64,000 nt of DNA from Voacanga thouarsii (GCA_026120185.1 JANUWF010001699.1:164001-228000), one strand, 5' to 3'. Positions 25,380-36,654 are shown, counted from the stretch's first letter. Notes: generated by a model from the letters alone, not told the origin. Program-made: numbers and translations.

Positions 25380-26139
25380 AAATTCTAGACTGCCACAGAT
25401 TTTGATTCTGTGGCAAATCCATGGCAGTGGAAGATAGTACCAAAATTCATAACCAAAATTCGTGACAATTTGCAACGGATTTGTTACAATTATGTGACAA
25501 TTTGTCACGGATTTGCCACGAACTGTACCTGCTTGAGAAATGTCCATGGCAATTCTGTGACAATCTGCCATGGATTTGTCACGAATTGTACCTGCTTGAG
25601 AAATGTCCGTGGCAAATCCATAGCAGATTGCCACGGATTTGCCACGTACAATCTATATTCCATATTGTTTCCGTGGCAAATCTGTGACAATTTATCACAG
25701 ATTTGCTATGAACGGTACCTGCTTGAGAAACATCCGTGAAAATTTTGTGGCAAATTGTCATGGATTTGCCACGGACAACCTAGATTCCATATTGTTTCCG
25801 TGGCAAATATGTGGCAATCTGCCACGGATTTACCACGGATGGTACCTGCTTGAGAAATAGTCCGTAGCAAATCCGTGGCAGATTGCCACGGACTTGCCAC
25901 GGACTTGCCACGGACGTTACCTGCTTGAGAATCATCTGTGACAAATCCGTGGCAGATTGCTACGGATTTGTCACGATTTCCTCGCAATCTTTCTCCCCAA
26001 ATCTAATACCAACTTAAATAATCCGTGGCAAATCCGTGGTAAATCGTGGCAAAAAAATGCTTAGCGACGAAGTTATTTGCCACGGATTTCAATTTAGCCA
26101 CGGATTTATTCGTGGAAAATTGGCAGATTTTTTGTAGTG
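25380..26139. repeat. Right subterminal repeats of the CACTA element
   Basis: Palindromes of the type CCGTGGCAGATTGCCACGG alternate with GGTACCTGCTTGAGAAATGT spacers, five to six times at about 65-130-bp spacing. The motif equals that of the left arm. Several small open frames on both strands are translations of the repeat. Confidence 0.87.
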
Positions 26140-26142
26140 TAA
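26140..26142. repeat. Right target-site duplication of the CACTA element
   Basis: TAA directly after the terminal GTAGTG, equal to the three bases before the left end. Confidence 0.85.
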
Positions 26143-26524
26143 ATTACCTTAATTACATATAAAATATATCCAAAGTAATGCATGCCCTATTTTAAAAATA
26201 CTTGAAATTGACTGCGAATTATCTTAGATTACGCTTGCTAAGCACTTAAACAATAGAGACGCTCCATTTTAAACATAAACACACATACTCAAACAACTTG
26301 AAACAATGAATAGCATAGATATTACCATTATATTATTCATTATTGATTCCAAGGATTTATAAATTACTAACTTCGTTTTGTTGATATTAACTCTGATCTG
26401 AGTGAGTAGGTTTGTATTTAGCCTTAACCCCATTAAGCTTATATATCTAATTTTAGCCTCGCAAAAAGGTCTTTAAGATTTATAATGTACACTGAAACAC
26501 AATACATATATATATAAATATATA

Positions 26525-26563
<39 letters not shown>

Positions 26564-27595
26564 TTTAACACATGCCATGCTCAATATAATTTTATACATA
26601 TAACCAAAATATGATTTCTCAAAACAAGAACTTTTATTAAGCAAGACTTTAATTTAGAAAATTAAAATATCATAACCGCTTTTTAAAGTTTAAATTTTCA
26701 ACTAAGATATTTATTAGTAGATTTCTCCTCTTTCCCCATAACCAATTAAACTGAAGTCATTATCTTTCATTAAACCCTACATAATCGCCCTTTAGAAAAC
26801 TCTGATATTTTATTCCTTACATTTGAAATTGAATGTCCATATTTATATTTTTGGATGTCTAAAAATGAAATTTTACTTTCTTAAAATAATTTTTTTCTCC
26901 AAACTTTCACAACTAATTAACCTCATCTATTTAAAAGATACAAGCTGCACTAATACCTAGGCTCTACTACTAATGTCTCTAATTACAAATAAGGATAATG
27001 TAATAACTGATCTATAGATTGATATTTTCTTAAATTTGTATAACAAGTCAAAATAAAGCATTTAATTTAGACGGAGGTCGTATCGCAACTTTTTTATTTC
27101 AGAAGAAAAAAAAAATACTGCTTTGATTAGAACTTTTACTTTATTTACCTTACAAACTAACTTGCATATATTTCTCAAAATATGAAAGTACGAAGAAGGG
27201 AGGGAGGAGAACCTTAGAATTAGAGTAAAATAAGATTTTTTTTTTTTTATAAAAAAAATAGCTGTTAAAGTGATTTGCCTTTTGTCTTTGATTTGAAAAG
27301 GACAAAAAAAAAAAAAAGAAGAAGAAGAAGAACAAAAATAAGGACATAAACATCACTCATTGATAAATATTAGGTGATATAAATAAAGTGGTCATGGAGA
27401 AATTATTGATTATATAAGTATTGAGCACATCCGTGTAATATATGGTGGAAAAAAAATTTCTTTATGAAGCAATTGCCATTGCTCCCATATCTCCACAAGT
27501 GGATCATTCCTGATTGATTTCTTATGATTTGTCCAACAGCCAACAATTTCAGCTTAAGGAACATGATATTCATGGCAACCATCCGTATAATAGAA
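26143..27595. other. AT-rich intergenic DNA, no gene recognised
   Basis: Contains a (TA)n tract at about 26507-26562 and A/T homopolymers near 27238 and 27305. Nothing gene-like is seen. Together with 10205-12160 it formed the original spacer between the two receptor copies. Confidence 0.65.
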
Positions 27596-27852
27596 CGCGG
27601 ATAATCAAGTCTTCGACCTAACTGGCACGGTACAACGATGGGAAAGCTGTTCTGTTTTCGACCTAACTGGCACGGCACAACGATGGGCTTACAGTTTTCT
27701 TCCGCAGTATCCTCTCTTTTAATGAATAAATAGACGTTCTGAATATATGACGCTTTCTGCGGACATAAAGAATTAAAAGAGTAATTTGTTTCATTTCCAG
27801 AGCATAAACAGTCGGTCAAATTGTGAAAGAAAACTACTTTCTGAGAGCGAAC
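27596..27852 (+). promoter_or_regulatory. Duplicated promoter/5' leader of the truncated receptor
   Basis: Reverse complement of the sequence upstream of the intact receptor gene, matching from the GCGGATAATCAAG edge to the start codon. The repeat pair with CTTCGACCTAACTGGCA-type cores is retained (27611-27700), as is the AATAAATA word near 27723. This copy could still be transcribed. Confidence 0.6.
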
Positions 27853-28680
27853 ATGGGCCTTGAATTTTGGTCAGCAGCTGAAGTTCTTGTGCTGTTTTTC
27901 GGTGCCATCATAACATTGATGCCACAGGACGCAACAGCTGGAAATTATCTCAAGAACGAGACTGATCGCCATGCTTTGCTGAATATCAAGCTTCAAATAT
28001 CTGATGATCCACAAGGAGTTCTGAATTCATGGAATGATTCACTTCACCATTGCTATTGGGAAGGTGTCACCTGTGATGCCAATCAAAGAGTTACTAACTT
28101 AACTATTGGAGGTAAAAGTTTACTCGGATTTATATCTCCTTATATTAGAAATCTTAGTTTTCTAAAGTCTGTCCAATTAGGGGAAAATAGATTTCAGGGT
28201 GAAATTCCACAAGAAATTGGTCGTTTATTTCGGCTAAAGATGCTTAGTCTATCAAGCAACACTCTTAGCGGAGAAATTCCTGTTAATCTGAGCCAATGCT
28301 TAGAACTAAGGACCATGAGAATATTTCAAAATAAACTCGTGGGAAAAATTCATTCGGCGTTAGGCTCTTTGAAGAAGCTTCTGGGAATTGATCTACTTGA
28401 AAACAACTTGACCGGAGAGATACCTTCTTTTTTTGGGAATTTATCTTCACTTGCAGTGCTTGTTCTTGCATTCAATAATGTGGAGGGTAAATTACCAAAT
28501 GAATTTGGATTCTTTAGGAACGTATGGATGTTGTCAATATCTTCGAATAAATTTTCTGGTGCAATCCCACTCTCTATATACAATATTTCCGTACTCTGTG
28601 AGGTTTCTCTGTCAGACAATTTCTTTGAGGGGAAACTTCCAATACACAGAAAGAGGAAGCCTGGCAGATGGTTGGCCTGA
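27853..28680 (+). pseudogene. Truncated LRR receptor kinase copy (signal peptide plus N-terminal LRRs)
   Basis: Open for 275 residues from the ATG equivalent to that of the intact copy. An in-frame ATG 30 bp upstream also exists, but the homologous start is preferred. It has the signal peptide, LRR cap and about seven LRRs, closely matching the intact gene up to FFEGKLP. It then diverges into about a dozen unrelated residues and a stop. The remaining LRRs, membrane segment and kinase are gone; no homologous sequence follows. No stop or frameshift lies within the retained part. It is most likely a pseudogene made by incomplete duplication or deletion, but a secreted LRR fragment could be produced. 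It lies head-to-head with the intact gene. Confidence 0.88.
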
Positions 28681-28762
28681 TCGAGGCCCAAAATTTGTCC
28701 AACTTGAAATCTTTAGAGTATTTGTTGGTAGCATCTAAAGAATTTAGAGAAGGGATTTAAGA

Positions 28763-29132
28763 ATAAATATTTCATTTTAAGTATAAAGTTATTAGAATCT
28801 GAACTGTTATTACTTGACATTTCTTTTAACCAAAGCATAAAAGTGTATTCTTTATCATGCAAAATACTTCTAAATTTTTATAGAACTTCTATAAAATCTT
28901 ATTTCTTAAATAGATTATTAAATGGAATTTCTAAGAGCTTTAACTTAAGTCAGCACAAATTTGTCACATACTTGAACTTTTTTAATACTATAATTTCTAA
29001 AGAATCAACTCAAAAAGCTTAACTCTTATAGATTTGAATTCGATTTGGCTTTGATAGATCTAAACATTTTAAATTTGATTGATTTAACTCTTGATATAAC
29101 TTGTTGGTTTTATTATCTCTTGTTAGCAAGTA
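28763..29132 (+). repeat. Dispersed repeat R1, copy 2
   Basis: Same orientation and word order as 2651-3142, without the internal insertion. It starts about 80 bp behind the truncated receptor frame. Since the receptor copies are inverted but R1 is not, R1 is not simply part of the same duplication. Confidence 0.75.
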
Positions 29133-29727
29133 ATAAGAATTTTGGTAATAAACAACCCAATAATAACGTATGAATAGCTCAACATGACCAATGTTCCCAA
29201 TTTTTTTTTTTAAAAGAACAATTTTTACTAACAAAAGATAATAGAGGTGTATGCAAAAGTTTGAATAGATTAACATGACCAATGTCCACGAATAACGTTT
29301 ATTACACATAGTAGAATATAATGATAATAGTCACGTATACAAAAGGTAAAGGTCCATTAGCTAATACTCGATTAAAAACATTCTTATAACACTTTTAAAA
29401 ACATATAAATTTTTTTACATAAATAACTCAGTACATTTTAAAATTATTTTCAATAAATTTTAACATTTAAATATATTAAAAAGAAATTTATTCTTCTATT
29501 CAAACCTCAAATTAACTAAAAGCTAATATTAAGTAGAGATATATATATTTTGTTATAAAAATCATGAAGGTATGTGGTTATACTAGAATCACTTCATGAC
29601 ACCCAAATATATAAATATTTTGTTTTGTTTTCTTAAAAGCTTCTTAAGCCACCAACGTCATCAACCGTCTGACACCCCGAGCAAAACATATGAACAAACC
29701 CCTTTTTTTTTTAATTTTTTTTTCACT
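29133..29727. other. AT-rich DNA before the Sirevirus-like element
   Basis: A 5' LTR is expected here, but nothing like the 1.34-kb LTR at 38039 is seen. At most the last 30-80 bp, with a C/T-run ending TTTTTTTCA, resemble the LTR end. Confidence 0.5.
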
Positions 29728-29739
29728 TGGTATCAGAGC
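29728..29739 (+). promoter_or_regulatory. Primer binding site (initiator tRNA-Met type)
   Basis: TGGTATCAGAGC is the standard minus-strand primer site of plant copia elements, complementary to the 3' end of initiator tRNA-Met. It sits 58 bp before the gag start. Confidence 0.9.
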
Positions 29740-29785
29740 GAGGTCTACATATTCTTGGTCTAACATCCTTGTAGAAAAGATCTTA

Positions 29786-31630
29786 ATGGCAAGCTCATCT
29801 TCTCTTCCATATGTTGAAGGGTCTTCAATAAATCGTCCTCCTTTGTTTAATGGAAACAACTATACTTTCTGGAAAAGTTGAATGAAAATTTATGTGTGCT
29901 CTATTAACTTCGAGTTATGGAGTTTAATAGAAAATGGTCCTTTTATTCCATTAAAGATGATTGATGGCATAAAAATACCTAAACAGAATGATGAGTATAG
30001 TGTGGAAGACAATACGAAAATGACTCTAAATTTTCAAGCTATAAACATTTTGTGTTGTGCACTAGATGCGACTGAATACAACCGTATTAGTGGTTGTGAT
30101 TCAGCTCATGATATGTGGAGATTGCTAGAAGTCACCCATGAGGGGACTAACCAAGTCAAAGAATCAAAATTAGAGCTTCTTATTCATGATTATGAATTTT
30201 TTACTATGAGGCCAAATGAAAGTATCATTGACATGTTCACAAGATTTACTAATATATCAAATGGTCTGAAAACTTACGAAAAGGTTTATTCCTTGGGGAA
30301 CAAAATCGAAAAATTCTTGATGCTTTACCAAAAAGCTGGAAGCTTAAAACTCTGACTGTAGAAGAATCTAAGGATTTGAAATCCTTACCTTCTGAAGAGT
30401 TGATCGGATCTCTTTTAACTCATGAGATGAAGCTTAAAAGGTTTCATGAATCTGATGATCATGATAGAGGCAGAAAAGGGATTGCTTTAAAGGCTGAAAA
30501 AGAAGATGGAGAAACAAGTTCTTCGGAATGCAGTGAAGGCATAGAAATGGACAATGATGACTTAGCAGCTTATAAAAAAGAAAGAACAAACCCCCGACTT
30601 CAAACCTTAATGCTTTGAATGTAAAAGCACGGATCACTTCATTGCAGACTGTCCGATTGCAAAAGGAAAGGAGCGAAAAGTGTCTAAGAAAAGGAAAGAC
30701 CTGAAGGTCAAGAAAAGTAAAGGATTGATGGGACCTTGGGACTTAAATGAAGAATCTGAGGAAGAAACTGCCAACATTTGCTTCATGGCTTTGGAAAATG
30801 AGGTTAACTTTTCAACATCAGAATACATTTCTAATTCTCATACATCTATGACTGAAAAGCATGTTGATCCTAATGAGTTGTTATGTGATATGTTTTATGA
30901 ATTAAAAAAACTGTCCAGAAAAAATAAAAATTTAAAGTTAAAGGTAAATTGTCTGATGAAAGAAAATGAAGCTTTGTTGAATGACTACGAAATGTCTCTT
31001 GAAACACATACGTGTGCTATAATTGAGAAAGATGTGATCATGACTCTCTTGCATCATACATCTTTGGAAAATAAAAATATATGTGATAAAATTCAAACTC
31101 TTGAATGCATGGTTAGCACCTTTGATGATATGAAAATTAGAGTAAATGATCTTACCAATTGCATTGAGAAATTCACAAATGGTAAAAGCAATCTGGAAAA
31201 GCTACTCGGAACTCAACATCATTTTGGTAATCGAAGTGGCTTAGGATATAAACATAAAGATAAAGACAAAATATGCATGCCCAGATTTGTTTATGCTGGT
31301 AACTGAAGTGGCTTAGGATATAGACATGAGGATAAAGACAAAATTTGCAAGCCCAGATTTGTTCTTGCTGGAAATCGAAGTGGCTTAGGATATGAATATG
31401 AGAATAAGAACAAAAAGAACAAGTTTCAATTTGTTAAACCTGCTTTATCTTACAGTTTACATAAAGCATGCTCATATTTTGAAAAACCGAGACATGTAGT
31501 CTCTAGATGTCTTATTAAGAGAAGAGTGGAATTCGATGGAGTTACATTCTGGAAAATCAAAGAAAATGTTACTAACCTTCATGAACCCAAGAAAGTGTGG
31601 GTACCAAAAATCATCTCTTCTTCTCATGTA
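29786..31630 (+). pseudogene. Copia gag (Sirevirus-like), disrupted
   Basis: The protein would form the virus-like particle. It starts MASSSSLPYVEG and keeps the FNGNNYTFWK motif of copia gag. The UBN2-type domain follows, with HDMWRLLEVTHEGTNQVKESK, then EELIGSLLTHEMKLK. A CCHC zinc knuckle at 30611-30652 (C-x2-C-x4-H-x4-C) is intact but in a shifted frame. The rest is charged with a coiled-coil stretch (ELKKLSRKNKNLKLKVN) and a repeated GYxxxxKDK block. Breaks are a TGA at 29879, where relatives have Arg, and frameshifts near 30295 and 30600. A TAG at 31631 separates it from the protease. Confidence 0.85.
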
Positions 31631-31633
31631 TAG

Positions 31634-33089
31634 GCACGGTCTTTAAGCTGTACTAAGTGGTTCTTGGACAGCGGTTGTTCAAGACACATGACTGGAAATG
31701 CAGCTTTGTTAGAAGATATTCAGACCACAAATGAAGGATTTGTTACGTTTGGAGACAAGAAGAAAGGGAAGATTCTTGGCATTGATAATGTTGGTAAAGG
31801 TTCCTTAACATTTATAAAGCAAGTCTTACTTATTAATGATTTGAAATATAACCTTCTCAACATTAGCCAACTTTGTGACAATGGTTGCAAAATCATTTTT
31901 GAAAAAGATTCTTGCTCTATACTTGACAATGGAAATCTCGAAATCATCTTTACTACCAAACGCATGGGAAATGTATATGTGTTTTATCTTAATGACCTTG
32001 TAGCTAATGGAGTTTGATGCCTATCCGTTCATGACAATGATGGTTATCTTTGGCATAGAAGATTAGGTCATGTATTATTTGATTTGTTAAATAAACTGTC
32101 CTCAAAAGAACTTGTTAGAGGATTGCCAAAAATGAAATTTGATAAAAATAAAATCTGTGATGCATGTCAATTTGGGAAGCAAATCAAAACTTCTTTTAAA
32201 CAAGAGAAAATAATCTCTACCTCACTTGAATTAGTTCATATGGATTTATTTGGACCTATGATGACTGCTAGTCTTGGTGGTAAGAAATATGCATATGTTA
32301 TTGTCAATGATTTTTTCTAGATTTTCTTGGACCATATTTCTTGGACAAAAGGATGAAGCCTTTTCTAAATTTTTGAAACTAATAAAGCACGTTCAAAACT
32401 CGATTGGATGCAAACTGATTTCTATTAGAAGTGACAATGGAGAAGCATTTTGTAACAGCGAATTTACTCACTTTTGTGATGAAAATAGAGTCTTTCATAA
32501 TTTTTCAGTAGCTAAAACTCCTCAACAAAATGGTATTGTTGAAAGGAAAAATCGGACCTTACAAGAAATGGCTAGATCAATGCTTTGTAAAAATGCTCTT
32601 CCAAAATACTTTTGGGCGGAAGCTGTTAACATAGCATGCTATACAATAAACCGAGTTATGTTAAGACCATTTTTAAAAAAAACTCCGTTTAAACTTATGT
32701 TTGATAAAACTCCTTCTATCTCTTATTTTAATGTTTTTTGATGTAAATGTTTTATCCTAAATACAAGAGATAATCTTGAAAATTTTGACAGTAAGTCCGA
32801 TGAGGCTATATTTCTTGGATATTCTTCCAACAAAAAAGCTTATAGAGTATACAATAAAAGAACACTTTGTGTGGAAGAATCTGTGCATGTTGTATTTGAT
32901 GAATCTAACATTTATACTTTAAAAAGAGATGACGATGATGTAAGAAATTCAAATGAAGTTAAGTTAGATCAGGTTAAAGCTATATCAATAGATACTCATG
33001 CAAAAGAGGAGGAGATCGAAGAATTGCCGAATGAACAAGAGAAAGAACAAACTAAAGATTTTGAAAATAATCAATTGCCGAAGGATTGA
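31634..33089 (+). pseudogene. Copia protease and integrase, disrupted
   Basis: The aspartic protease motif is DSGCSRHMTG near 31664. The GAG-pre-integrase zinc region (H-x3-H ... CDACQFGK) follows. The integrase core has its three catalytic residues visible in HMDLFGP, IRSDNGEAF and NGIVERKNR. The C-terminal part (DEAIFLGYSSNKKAYRVYN) and an acidic linker complete the region. Breaks are a TGA near 32016, a TAG with frameshift at about 32320, and a TGA near 32740. Integrase would insert the cDNA copy into the genome, but this copy cannot produce it whole. Confidence 0.87.
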
Positions 33090-34720
33090 AAATACAAATC
33101 AGGCAATCCAAGGGAGCAAATTATTGGAGATCCAGACCAAGGAGTTAAAAATCGACGGTATTTTATCGACAACTTTGCTTTTCTTTCAAATATTGAACCT
33201 AGCAGCATTGATATTGCATTACATGATGAATTTTGGATTATTGCCACGCAAGAAGAATTAAATCAATTCGAAAGAAATCAGGTTTGGAAACTTGTTCTTA
33301 GACCGTATGTTCATCCTGTTATTGGAACAAAATGGGTTTTTAGAAATAAACTTGATGAAAATGGGGCTGTAATTAGAAACAAAGCTAGATTAGTAGCTCA
33401 AGGATTTAATTAAGAGGAAGGTATTGACTATGATGAAACATTCGCTCCTGTTGCTAGACTAGAATCAATGCGAATGTTACTTGCCTTTGCATCCTTTAAA
33501 AATTTCATGCTCTATCAAATGGATGTCAAAAGTGCTTTCCTAAATGAATTTATTGCAGAGGAAGTGTACGTTGAACAGCCACCTGGTTTTACTCATGAGC
33601 TTTTTCCAAATCATGTTTTCAAACTCTCTAAAGCTCTCTATAGATTAAAGCAAGCTCCAAGAGCTTGGTATGAAAGGCTTAGTGGTTTTCTAATCTCAAA
33701 AGGATTTCTAGAGGCTTAATTGATAATACTTTGTTAATCAAAACTGATAATTCTGGTGACTTACTGATTGTTCAAATCTATATTGATGATATTATCTTTG
33801 GCACTACTAATGACTCTTTGTGCAAGATGTTTGCTAAGACTATGCAGCAGGAATTTGAAATGAGTATGATGGGAGAATTGAACTTCTTTCTCGGACTGCA
33901 AATTAAGCAAACTAAAGACGGAATCTTCATAAACCAAGCAAAGTATGCCAAAGAGTTGCTCAAAAGGTTTGGAATGAATGAAGCAAAAAAAATCAGCACA
34001 CCTATGAGTACATCCATAAAACTTGATCAAGATGAAAAGAGTAAGAAGGTAGATGAACGTAAATATTGGGGTATGATTGGAAGTCTACTATATCTTACTG
34101 CTAGTCGACCAGATATCATGTTTTCAGTATGTCTTTGTGCTCGATTTCAATCTTGTCCAAAGGAATTACATTTAAGTGCAGTTAAACGCATATTTCGATA
34201 TTTTATTGGCACACATGATTATGGATTATGGTATCCACGTACTAACACTTTTGATCTTATAGGATATACTGATATAAATTATGCAGGATGTAAAGTTGAA
34301 AGAAAAAGAACTAGTGGCCATTGTCAATTTCTTGGACATTCACTAGTTTCATGGCACAGTAAAAAACAGGCATGCGTATCATTATCCACCACTGAGGCTG
34401 AATACATTGCAGTAGGAAGTTGTAGTGCTCAAATTTTATGGATGAAGAATACTTTACTAGATTTTAATCTAAATTTTAATTGTGTACCTATAATGTGCGA
34501 TAATACAAGTGCTATCAATCTAACAAAAAATCCAGTGCAGTATTTGAGAACAAAGCACATTAAAGTTAAATATCACTTCATCCATGATCACGTACTCAAA
34601 GGAGATGTGTATGTTGAATATATTTCAATGGATGAACAACTTGCAGATATCTTCACTAAACCTCTAGCTGAGGATAGATTCAACAACTTAAAAAGAGGTT
34701 TGGGCATTACAAGAATTTGA
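33090..34720 (+). pseudogene. Copia reverse transcriptase and RNase H, disrupted
   Basis: RT_2-type polymerase: GTKWVFRNKLDENG, RLVAQGF, then DVKSAFLNE with the first catalytic Asp, and YIDDIIFG with the Asp pair. RNase H retains its acidic residues in TDINYAG, STTEAEYIA and CDNTSAI, and ends with the conserved EQLADIFTKPL. Only two clear breaks are seen: a TAA at 33411, where relatives have Gln, and a frameshift near 33705. From 33731 the frame is open for 329 residues to the natural stop. Confidence 0.88.
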
Positions 34721-35181
34721 TAACTAACCATTTTGTATGAGTCCTTTTTGTGCAGGAATTGTGAAGAAAAAGGTTTTGGAAAAAAAATTGTACATCCAGA
34801 ATACCTCGTCCTTGTTTTGGACGCAGTGTTAAGATCCAATTCCTACATCCAAAATGCATTTCGGGAAAACACTCTTTTGGATGTTGATTTCAGATCTGGT
34901 CTTGTTCCAAAATCAATCCTTAATATTCTCTTATTCCAAATTTCGAGTTTCAAAAAATTGGTTTACGCGTTTTTCAAAACTCTCCAGAAACACATATGTT
35001 TCCAAGGTAATTTGTTCTCACACTATTCTAGACATTCAAAGCCTTCTAGTTTTCTCACATTCAAAGCCTTCTAGTTTTCTCACATTCAAAACCCTTGAAT
35101 CTGTTCTTCTTCCAAAATAATTTCTCGTGCTCTTCTTCTTTTGTGAAAATAAAAAAACCCTAAAAAAGCTTAAATCTTTCA
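34721..35181 (+). other. Leader between pol and the 3' ORF of the Sirevirus-like element
   Basis: A T-rich region without clear coding sequence. It has a 26-bp direct repeat around TTCTAGTTTTCTCACATTCA (about 35040 and 35070). It may carry a splice acceptor or internal promoter for the 3' ORF, but none can be pinned down. Confidence 0.45.
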
Positions 35182-36654
35182 ATGGCCAAGACAAAATCCA
35201 CCGTTCCAAAACCTAAGAAGGAGCAAAAATCCTCTCCGGTGTTAAAGAAAAAGGTTTTAGGTTCATCAAAGGGCAAAACTAAAGAAGCATCTCCTCAGCC
35301 TCACTTCTCGGCTTCTCATTATGATTCGTCTGAATCATCCTCCGAGCAACTGAGTTCTGCAAATCAGGTACCCCGATTTCTCGACTCAAAATGTGAATCT
35401 GAATACAATGATTGGGTCTCTAGAAATCGAACTATTATTTCTGGTTATCGAGTGAACCACTCTACTTTTCTGAACTTGTCAAATATTCTGGATATGCTTG
35501 ATCATGTCGGGTGGGGGAGTTTGCTATCAGTTGATGAGAAAATCTACACTCTTTTAGTCTGGGAAATTTATGCAAATTTGAGAAAGGGCAAGCTGGAAGA
35601 AACAAAAGGAGGATTCATGATTAGATGGTATGTAACAAGAGTGAAAGGAAAAGATTTTGAATTCGACCATAGAATGCTGAATAGAATCTGTGATGTTCGT
35701 GATGCTGGTTTTCAGTATTTTGAGTTGAACAAATTTCCTGAAGGAAATGAAATTTTTATTCTGAAAAATTTCGAGAAGTTGTTTATTGGTGGAAAAAGCT
35801 TTGAGATCTCTGGAAATTGCAGTTCTAAATGGGTGAATGGATTGGGTAGAATCCTACTTCATATGGTATCTACCATTGTTGTTCCTAGTTCCGGCCATAA
35901 GACCTCTATTAGTATACTTCAAATGGTGGTCATGTTAGCCTTAGCTGAGGGGAGACAGATTAACTTTGGATTTCTGGCAACAAAGTTAATGTTGCAATCT
36001 AGAAATACTTCTAGCAAGGCTCTTCCATTTGGAAATTTATTGATCAAAGTCTTCAGATTTTTCAATATTGATTTAAATTCTGTTACTTGTGATCCCTCAA
36101 AAACAAATGTTTACAGCTATGACTCCTTTGAAAATATAGGGTATGTAAAAGAGGAAAATTCATGGAAATTGTTGAGAGAATTTGTTGGAAAAGAAAGGGA
36201 AATTTTGATAAAGATCAAGGAAGAAGGGAAGTTAGGAACTAAAAGAAAAATTGATGAGGAAGGAACTGTTCTGGACTCCGACTTATCTGAGAACATTCTG
36301 AGTGCAATCAGCTCCTTTGCAAAGAAATTGGAATCTCTTGGTTCAGAAATTAAGAGTCTTGGAAACAGACTGTCTGTCATTGAGCAATTTGCCAAGACTT
36401 CTGATCATAAAAAAACTGAAGACAAATCTGAACTGCTGGTGGACAAAAAGGATTCTTCTCCTAAACCTTCTCCTGAACCATCTCCTCCACCTTCTCTCTT
36501 AAAGAAGTCAGAGACTCCTCCTCCTTCTCCCAAGCCCAAACCTTCTGGAAAAAGACAGAAACACGTAGTTGTGAAAAGAAAATCCAGCAGGATTGCTAGT
36601 CAATTTTCCAAGAAGGGTGCTGGATCTAAGGGTGAAACCATCAATATTTCCTAG
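35182..36654 (+). CDS. Intact extra ORF (490 aa) of the Sirevirus-like element, Transposase_32-like / env-position protein
   Basis: The ATG lies in a good context after an AT-rich leader. The N-terminus is basic and Ser-rich (1-60). Residues 65-310 form a globular domain resembling the PF20167 'putative plant transposon protein' family: MLDHVGWGSLL, LLVWEIYANL, TRVKGKDFEF and LNRICDV are visible. A coiled coil follows at about 370-405, then a Pro/Ser-rich segment (PKPSPEPSPPPS, 430-470) and a strongly basic tail. No signal peptide or clear membrane segment is seen, so an envelope role is not supported. Copia Sireviruses often carry an ORF here, called env-like. Its function is unknown. It is fully open while gag-pol upstream is broken in many places. 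The same domain occurs at 62485-62925. Confidence 0.85.
   Translation: MAKTKSTVPKPKKEQKSSPVLKKKVLGSSKGKTKEASPQPHFSASHYDSSESSSEQLSSANQVPRFLDSKCESEYNDWVSRNRTIISGYRVNHSTFLNLSNILDMLDHVGWGSLLSVDEKIYTLLVWEIYANLRKGKLEETKGGFMIRWYVTRVKGKDFEFDHRMLNRICDVRDAGFQYFELNKFPEGNEIFILKNFEKLFIGGKSFEISGNCSSKWVNGLGRILLHMVSTIVVPSSGHKTSISILQMVVMLALAEGRQINFGFLATKLMLQSRNTSSKALPFGNLLIKVFRFFNIDLNSVTCDPSKTNVYSYDSFENIGYVKEENSWKLLREFVGKEREILIKIKEEGKLGTKRKIDEEGTVLDSDLSENILSAISSFAKKLESLGSEIKSLGNRLSVIEQFAKTSDHKKTEDKSELLVDKKDSSPKPSPEPSPPPSLLKKSETPPPSPKPKPSGKRQKHVVVKRKSSRIASQFSKKGAGSKGETINIS

Larger units (their letters stand above)
12164..26139 (+). mobile_element. Complete CACTA (En/Spm) DNA transposon, 13,976 bp
   Basis: The left end reads CACTACAAGAAAAT and the right end, on the minus strand, CACTACAAAAAATC. 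Both are flanked by TAA. The subterminal arms are full of TTGCCACGGATTTGCCACGG-like words in both orientations, the expected binding sites for the element's DNA-binding protein. Inside are a 445-bp tandem array, a decayed TNPD-type transposase, a Transposase_24-type second gene interrupted by a solo LTR, and a second tandem array. Without the LTR and one copy of its duplication the element would be about 9.6 kb. The transposase lacks its N-terminal part and has stops and a frameshift, so the copy is not autonomous. Because both ends look functional, it might have been mobilised in trans. Confidence 0.93.

Noticed and set aside
25380..26110. CRISPR-like regular repeats
   Set aside because: The repeats are palindromic CACTA subterminal motifs in plant DNA, with variable spacing and no cas genes.
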